From contig CAIVZZ010000006.1 in the NCBI GenBank assembly GCA_903910555.1, positions 122,648-186,647 of the forward strand: a stretch of DNA of 64,000 nt. Direction: 5' to 3'. Position numbers and translations under genes: made by a program. Below the pieces are notes generated by a model. That model was given only the letters and a program-made list of their open reading frames with translations. It had not been told where the DNA came from and did no database searches. Positions 59,601-64,000 of the stretch are shown piece by piece. Position 1 is the first letter of the stretch; the number at the start of each line of letters is the position of its first letter. The DNA is from an uncultured Gemmatimonadota bacterium (GTDB lineage: Bacteria > Gemmatimonadota > Gemmatimonadetes > Gemmatimonadales > Gemmatimonadaceae).

Positions 59601-59808
59601 AATCGTGGTGGTTGGCGGCCTGTTGTTCTCGCAGGTGGTGACGCTGTATGTCACGCCGGTTGTGTACACCTACTTCGACGAAATGAAGATCCGCTTTAGT
59701 AAGAGCCACAAAGTGCTGACTATCGAGGGAAGGGAGAGTGGTTCGGGCGTCATGCATCCCGGCACCGCGACAGCGAGTGCCCGGGCTGCGCACAGCCCAG
59801 AAGCGTAA
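56638..59808 (+). CDS. RND efflux transporter inner-membrane subunit (MdtB/MdtC-like)
   Basis: 1056 aa; [67 protein letters not shown]; ATGA overlap with the MFP gene. Confidence 0.95.
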   Translation: [1056 protein letters not shown]

Positions 59809-59856
59809 GCGCAGTTGTAGTTCTAGGTCTTCGGTCCTCGGTCTCCGATCCTCAGT

Positions 59857-60291
59857 ATGCCTTACCACTTCGAGTTCGACAAAAAACACAGGATCTTGTT
59901 GACCGTCGTCACTGGTGAGTTCAGCGACGACGATCAGCTGATGATCAATACCGATATTCGGAAGCACGCCAACGAGCTCGATATCGCCGCCGGCATCGGC
60001 GACATGTCGGCGATCACATCGGCCACCGTTTCGTCGGCATCAGTGCAGATCGTCGCGCGGGAAGCCTCGCCCTACTCTCCGCAAACGAAGCGCTTCCTGG
60101 TCGCACCGGCCGATCATCTCTATGGCATTTCGCGCATGTACAAAGCGACGGCCACAGAAAAGACCCGTTCCCAGCTGGAGATCGTAAGAACCCGCCAAGA
60201 GGCCTTGGCCGCCCTGGACGCGCCCGATGCCGTCTTCGAGCGAGTAGACGCAGATGCCGACAGTCGTCAGTTCGCGGTTAACAGTCGATAG
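59857..60291 (+). CDS. Hypothetical STAS/SpoIIAA-like small protein
   Basis: 144 aa; MPYHFEFDKKHRILLTVVTGEFSDDDQLMINTDIRKHANELD; fold guess only. Confidence 0.55.
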   Translation: MPYHFEFDKKHRILLTVVTGEFSDDDQLMINTDIRKHANELDIAAGIGDMSAITSATVSSASVQIVAREASPYSPQTKRFLVAPADHLYGISRMYKATATEKTRSQLEIVRTRQEALAALDAPDAVFERVDADADSRQFAVNSR

Positions 60292-60326
60292 TGTAGTCGC
60301 AGTTGCAGTAGTAGTTAGTTTTCGGG

Positions 60327-61346
60327 ATGCTTGAATTCGGCCTAAATACATTCGGTGATGTAACGCTCGATTCCAACGGGAATCGAAAGACGCATGCACA
60401 GGTGCTGCGGGATGTGGTTGAAGAAGCCGTCGTCGCAGAATCAGTCGGCATCGACGCCTTCGAAGTCGGCGAGCACCACCGCGACGACTTCGCGATCTCG
60501 GCCCCCGAGGTAGTCCTCGCCACCATCGCCGGCCGCACCAACAAAATCCGCCTCGGCACCGCCGTCACCGTGCTCAGCACAGATGACCCCGTCCGCGTCT
60601 ATCAGCGTTTTGCCACGCTCGATGGCCTGTCGAATAAAAGAGCCGAAGTAATCCTCGGCCGCGGCAGCTTCACGGAATCGTACCCGCTCTTCGGCTACAC
60701 CCTCGAGAATTACGAACAGCTGTTCGAGGAAAAACTCGATCTGTTCGTAAAACTCCGCGCCGAGGGCCCGGTGACGTGGACCGGCAAACTCCGGAGCGGC
60801 CTCAAAGACCAGCGTGTTTATCCACCCGCGCAGAGCGCCCCGATCCCGACGTGGGTCGGAGTAGGCGGCAGTCCAGAATCAGTAGTCCGCGCCGCAAAGC
60901 ATGGCCTTCCATTGATGCTAGCGATCATCGGCGGCAGCGCCGCGCGTTTCAAACCGTACGTCGATCTGTTCCACGAGGCCTGCGAGTCGATGGGCAAAGG
61001 CGTATTGCCGGTGGGCGTTCATTCGCCCGGCCATATCGCCGAGACCGACGCGCAGGCGAAAGAGGAATACTGGAAGGGCTTCAAGAGCATGCACGACAGG
61101 ATTGGCGCCGAGCGCGGCTGGCCGCCGATGACCATGCGTCAGTTCGAGGCGGAAGTGGAGGGTGGCGCGATGTACGTCGGGTCGCCGGAGACGGTGGCGA
61201 AGAAGATGATCGAGACGGTGAAGGGGTTAGGGTTGGCGCGGTTTGATATGAAGTACAGTGCGGGGATTTTGGGTCATGAGGCGATGGTGAGGAGTATTGA
61301 ATTGTTTGGGCGGGAGGTGGTGCCGCGGGTGAGGGCGGGGGTTTAG
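60327..61346 (+). CDS. LLM-class (luciferase-like) flavin-dependent oxidoreductase
   Basis: 339 aa; FEVGEHHRDDFAISAPEVVLATIAGRTNKIRLGTAVTVLSTDDPVRVYQRFATLDGLSNKRAEVILGRGSF. Confidence 0.92.
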   Translation: MLEFGLNTFGDVTLDSNGNRKTHAQVLRDVVEEAVVAESVGIDAFEVGEHHRDDFAISAPEVVLATIAGRTNKIRLGTAVTVLSTDDPVRVYQRFATLDGLSNKRAEVILGRGSFTESYPLFGYTLENYEQLFEEKLDLFVKLRAEGPVTWTGKLRSGLKDQRVYPPAQSAPIPTWVGVGGSPESVVRAAKHGLPLMLAIIGGSAARFKPYVDLFHEACESMGKGVLPVGVHSPGHIAETDAQAKEEYWKGFKSMHDRIGAERGWPPMTMRQFEAEVEGGAMYVGSPETVAKKMIETVKGLGLARFDMKYSAGILGHEAMVRSIELFGREVVPRVRAGV

Positions 61347-62300
61347 ATGGAGACAAGCCAGCACCCAATCCACTCCGGTTTCGGCGAGCACACGACCGCC
61401 CGTGAGGCAGCCGGCGACGCCGACCTCACCGGAAAGCGCGTCGTCATCACCGGCGGCTACGCCGGACTCGGCCTCGCGACGACCCGTGTGCTCGCCGAGC
61501 GCGGCGCCGAGATTATTGTCGGCGCGCGTGATGTACCGAAGGCGACGCAGATTCTCGCCGGCATTCCGCGTGTGACCGTGCGTCCGCTCGACCTGGCGGA
61601 CCGCGCGTCGATCGACCGATTCGCCGACGATATGCTCGCCTCCGCGGACGCGATTGATATCCTCATCAACAACGCCGGCATCATGGCAACGCCGCTGATG
61701 CGCGACGCGCGCGGCTACGAGATGCAGTTCGCGACCAATCATCTGGGACACTTCCAGCTCACGAATCGGCTTCTGCCCGCGCTCGAGCGGCGCGGCGCCC
61801 GCGTGGTTTCGCTTACTTCTGCGGGACATCGCTTCAGAGGGGTCGACTTCGACGACCCGAATTTCCTGAGCCGTCCGTACGACAAGTGGAAAGCGTACGG
61901 CCAGTCGAAATCAGCGAACTCGTTGTTCGCGGTGGAACTCGACGCGCGCATGAAGGATCGCGGCGTGCGCGCGTTCGCCGTGCACCCGGGACGAATTCTC
62001 GCGACGGAGCTAGTACGCTACATCAGCATCGAGGATCTGATCGCTGCAGGTATCCGGCGTCCCGACGGGTCGCTCGATCAGAACAGCACGAAGACGGTGG
62101 AAGAGGGCGCGGCGACGACGGTGTGGTGCGCATTGAGCGCGCAGCTCGACAATCTCGGCGGCGTCTACTGCGCCGATTGCGATGTCTCGCCGGTCGTGCC
62201 GGACGACAGCAAGTCACTCACTGGCGTTCGGAGCTGGGCGATCGACAAAGCCGCTGCGGAGCGGCTGTGGGAGCTGAGCGAGCGGCTGTTGGCGGTTTAG
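61347..62300 (+). CDS. SDR-family oxidoreductase
   Basis: 317 aa; GKRVVITGGYAGLGLATTRVLAERGAEIIVGARD; INNAGIMATP; YGQSKSANSLFAVELD; abuts the LLM stop (TAGATG). Confidence 0.92.
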   Translation: METSQHPIHSGFGEHTTAREAAGDADLTGKRVVITGGYAGLGLATTRVLAERGAEIIVGARDVPKATQILAGIPRVTVRPLDLADRASIDRFADDMLASADAIDILINNAGIMATPLMRDARGYEMQFATNHLGHFQLTNRLLPALERRGARVVSLTSAGHRFRGVDFDDPNFLSRPYDKWKAYGQSKSANSLFAVELDARMKDRGVRAFAVHPGRILATELVRYISIEDLIAAGIRRPDGSLDQNSTKTVEEGAATTVWCALSAQLDNLGGVYCADCDVSPVVPDDSKSLTGVRSWAIDKAAAERLWELSERLLAV

Positions 62301-62380
62301 CCGCCGGGGCTTGGAAGGGACCGCGCAGGTCGCTACACTGCTAGGCGGAAGTTCGAGCTGGAGAAGGGGTTGAGAGTGTA

Positions 62381-62454
62381 CGGGACGTAGCGCAGTCCGG
62401 TAGCGCACCTGAATGGGGTTCAGGGGGTCGCGGGTTCGAATCCCGCCGTCCCGA
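62381..62454 (+). tRNA. tRNA-Pro (anticodon GGG)
   Basis: CGGGACG...CCTGA-ATGGGGT-TCAGG...GCGGG-TTCGAAT-CCCGC-CGTCCCGA. Confidence 0.93.
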
Positions 62455-62466
62455 TAACGAACACAA

Positions 62467-62500
62467 AGCACCGTCGGCATTGCGCTGACGGTGCTTTCTG
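62467..62500 (+). terminator. Hairpin followed by a T-rich stretch downstream of tRNA-Pro
   Basis: AGCACCGTC-GGCATTGCGCT-GACGGTGCT followed by TTCTGTT. Confidence 0.6.
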
Positions 62501-62616
62501 TTAAACAAGGCGTCGCTCCGCGAGTGAAGCTACGCACGTTGGCTTCCGTTTTGCGGGGACGGTCGACGAAGCAACGCACACGACATGAATTTATGTCGTG
62601 TCTTATAGCGAGTGAC

Positions 62617-63915
62617 TCATCCCGCGTTTTTTGTGTCAGATGCTGGATCGATACCTACCAGCGACGCAAACGCCTCAAGTTGTAGTTGCGCGGCGTCATG
62701 CGGACCGTCGCGGAGCGCCGCCGCGAGCCGTTCAGTAAATGCCTTCCGGTGACGCGTCGAAAGTCCCGAGAGCGGAGACGGGCCGGCTTGTTGACATTTT
62801 ACGAGCCAGTTCCAGCTCGGCAAATGCCGAGAATCGATCAGGGGGCCAAGTAGTCTCGTGTACGCGTCGCCGGCCGCATTTAGGAGGTTGCTGGCGATCA
62901 ATTCATCCCCTACGAAGTCGAAGAACGCTTCCGGCGCAGACGATTTTGTGTCGATGAGTTTCTCGTATAACTCCTCGCGCAAAGTTTGTCGTCTACTAGG
63001 TTCCATGGCATGGAAGAGTGCATCACGATCGGCATGATCGCTCGCGCCGACGACTCCACCTCCAGCTAAGACTGTAGCCCGATGCCGGAGTGCTGCAGCG
63101 AGCCCTTCGCCCAAGTTAATCTGCACCTCTTGGGCGAGCAGGGCATGCACGAGGTCGATGACATAGTTCTTGTCCTCAATGGCGCCCGTCCAGATATCGA
63201 CGGAAGAGATGTGCCGCAGTCCGTCGGCGCACCACTCCGCAAACGTCGAACTCGGCGTGTCCGAAAGCGACGCGGCGTAGAGGTCGGCTGACTCTGCTTC
63301 GAAAGGCGTGACGCGGATTAGATCGAACAATGCTGTTCCTCCGCCGGCTCTCTCCACCAAGAGCGTCGCGCCAAGCTGAGGCAGCAGAAACGCGCGATCA
63401 TCGACGATCCGCGCTGCTGTGAAGTATGAGCTTGACCTTGGCATCGCGACGAGCTCGCTGAGCACCGCGCTGATAAACCCGTCCATATCAGCCGACGCTT
63501 CGCGTGCCATGCTGAGAAGTTCCAAATCGTCCGAATCCAACAGTCTCCGAGCGAGTGCGGTAGCAATCGTGTCTGGGAGTTGTTTTCGCCACGCGTCGAG
63601 CCGACCGAAGCCGATGGCGCTTGCGGGTAGGCGCGCGCGTTGCGGTGCGAGATTCGGCACCGTTTGGAGGTATGCATGCAAACACATTGCGATCCACTCT
63701 GCGGCATCGGCCCCGGCTTCCTTTTCCTGGCCGATATAGGCGGCCGCCCATCCTTCCTCAACGAATGTATCTAGCGCCTGCAGTGCTTCGTCGGCGGGGC
63801 GTAGGTCGAAGAGTAGCTGTAGGACGGCCAGCCGCTCACCGCCCGCAGGTTGTGCGTGACTGCTGTGTACCCCAATTCGACGAGGCACTTTGGGAAGCGT
63901 AGGTTCACTTCTCAA
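62617..63915 (-). CDS. Uncharacterised 432-aa protein, second gene of an operon extending out of the window
   Basis: The TTG start at 63915 overlaps the TGA of the upstream reading frame (TTGA). No family recognised. Confidence 0.65.
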   Translation of the reverse strand: MRSEPTLPKVPRRIGVHSSHAQPAGGERLAVLQLLFDLRPADEALQALDTFVEEGWAAAYIGQEKEAGADAAEWIAMCLHAYLQTVPNLAPQRARLPASAIGFGRLDAWRKQLPDTIATALARRLLDSDDLELLSMAREASADMDGFISAVLSELVAMPRSSSYFTAARIVDDRAFLLPQLGATLLVERAGGGTALFDLIRVTPFEAESADLYAASLSDTPSSTFAEWCADGLRHISSVDIWTGAIEDKNYVIDLVHALLAQEVQINLGEGLAAALRHRATVLAGGGVVGASDHADRDALFHAMEPSRRQTLREELYEKLIDTKSSAPEAFFDFVGDELIASNLLNAAGDAYTRLLGPLIDSRHLPSWNWLVKCQQAGPSPLSGLSTRHRKAFTERLAAALRDGPHDAAQLQLEAFASLVGIDPASDTKNAG

Positions 63916-64000
63916 CGGAGGGTCGTCGGATGGAAACGCATCGACGCGGATCGGATGGACGCCGCTATTTCTCGGCTGACTTCAAGCAGGAACAAATTGC
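63912..64000 (-). CDS. C-terminal end of an upstream gene (partial)
   Basis: The reverse strand reads ...NLFLLEVSREIAASIRSASMRFHPTTLR-stop up to the window edge; coupled to the next ORF by a 4-nt overlap. Confidence 0.45.
   Translation of the reverse strand, partial: NLFLLEVSREIAASIRSASMRFHPTTLR

Noticed and set aside
59812-59853. Short CTTCGGTC/CTCGGTCT/CCGATCCT quasi-tandem repeats upstream of 59857
   Set aside because: Too short and degenerate to distinguish from chance; no second copy noticed.
62578-62601. ACACGACAT-GAATTT-ATGTCGTGT hairpin as an intrinsic terminator of the 432-aa gene
   Set aside because: Good 9-bp stem but no T-run on the relevant strand; left unannotated.

Overview
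The 64-kb window is a high-GC chromosomal segment. Its gene style resembles Gemmatimonadota/Acidobacteriota (ADOP-type permeases, Ser/Thr kinases with TPRs, Big_2-like lipoproteins), but that assignment is an inference. It contains three complete tripartite RND efflux operons (2.4-8.3, 27.8-33.6 and 53.9-59.8 kb) and three ADOP/MacB-like ABC permeases. There are two YtrA-type GntR regulator/ABC loci: one nearly intact, one truncated by a deletion or misjoin. Other contents are a SARP/BTAD-TPR regulator with an amidase, a Ser/Thr kinase, two hybrid histidine kinases, an ECF sigma operon, an NRAMP transporter, a TauE-like permease, an S9 peptidase, several oxidoreductases, tRNA-Gly(CCC) and tRNA-Pro(GGG). 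No CRISPR array, transposase or integrase was seen. The most unusual signals are: (1) long nested-hairpin intergenic elements of several sequence families, filling many of the larger gaps; (2) a near-identical ~23-bp palindromic operator shared by the GntR/ABC operon (12.9 kb) and the distant ADOP operon (21.6 kb), which links two uncharacterised exported paralogues (C-[LF]-AG-x5-C motif) to the ADOP module; (3) a 'mini-ferritin' that fuses helix A to helix D of its neighbour in a translationally coupled cluster; (4) a tail-to-tail truncation junction at ~26.93 kb; (5) apparent single-base frameshifts at ~12.47 and ~26.57 kb; (6) a lipoprotein signal sequence apparently derived from an intergenic repeat. 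All comparisons were made by eye; no searches were run.
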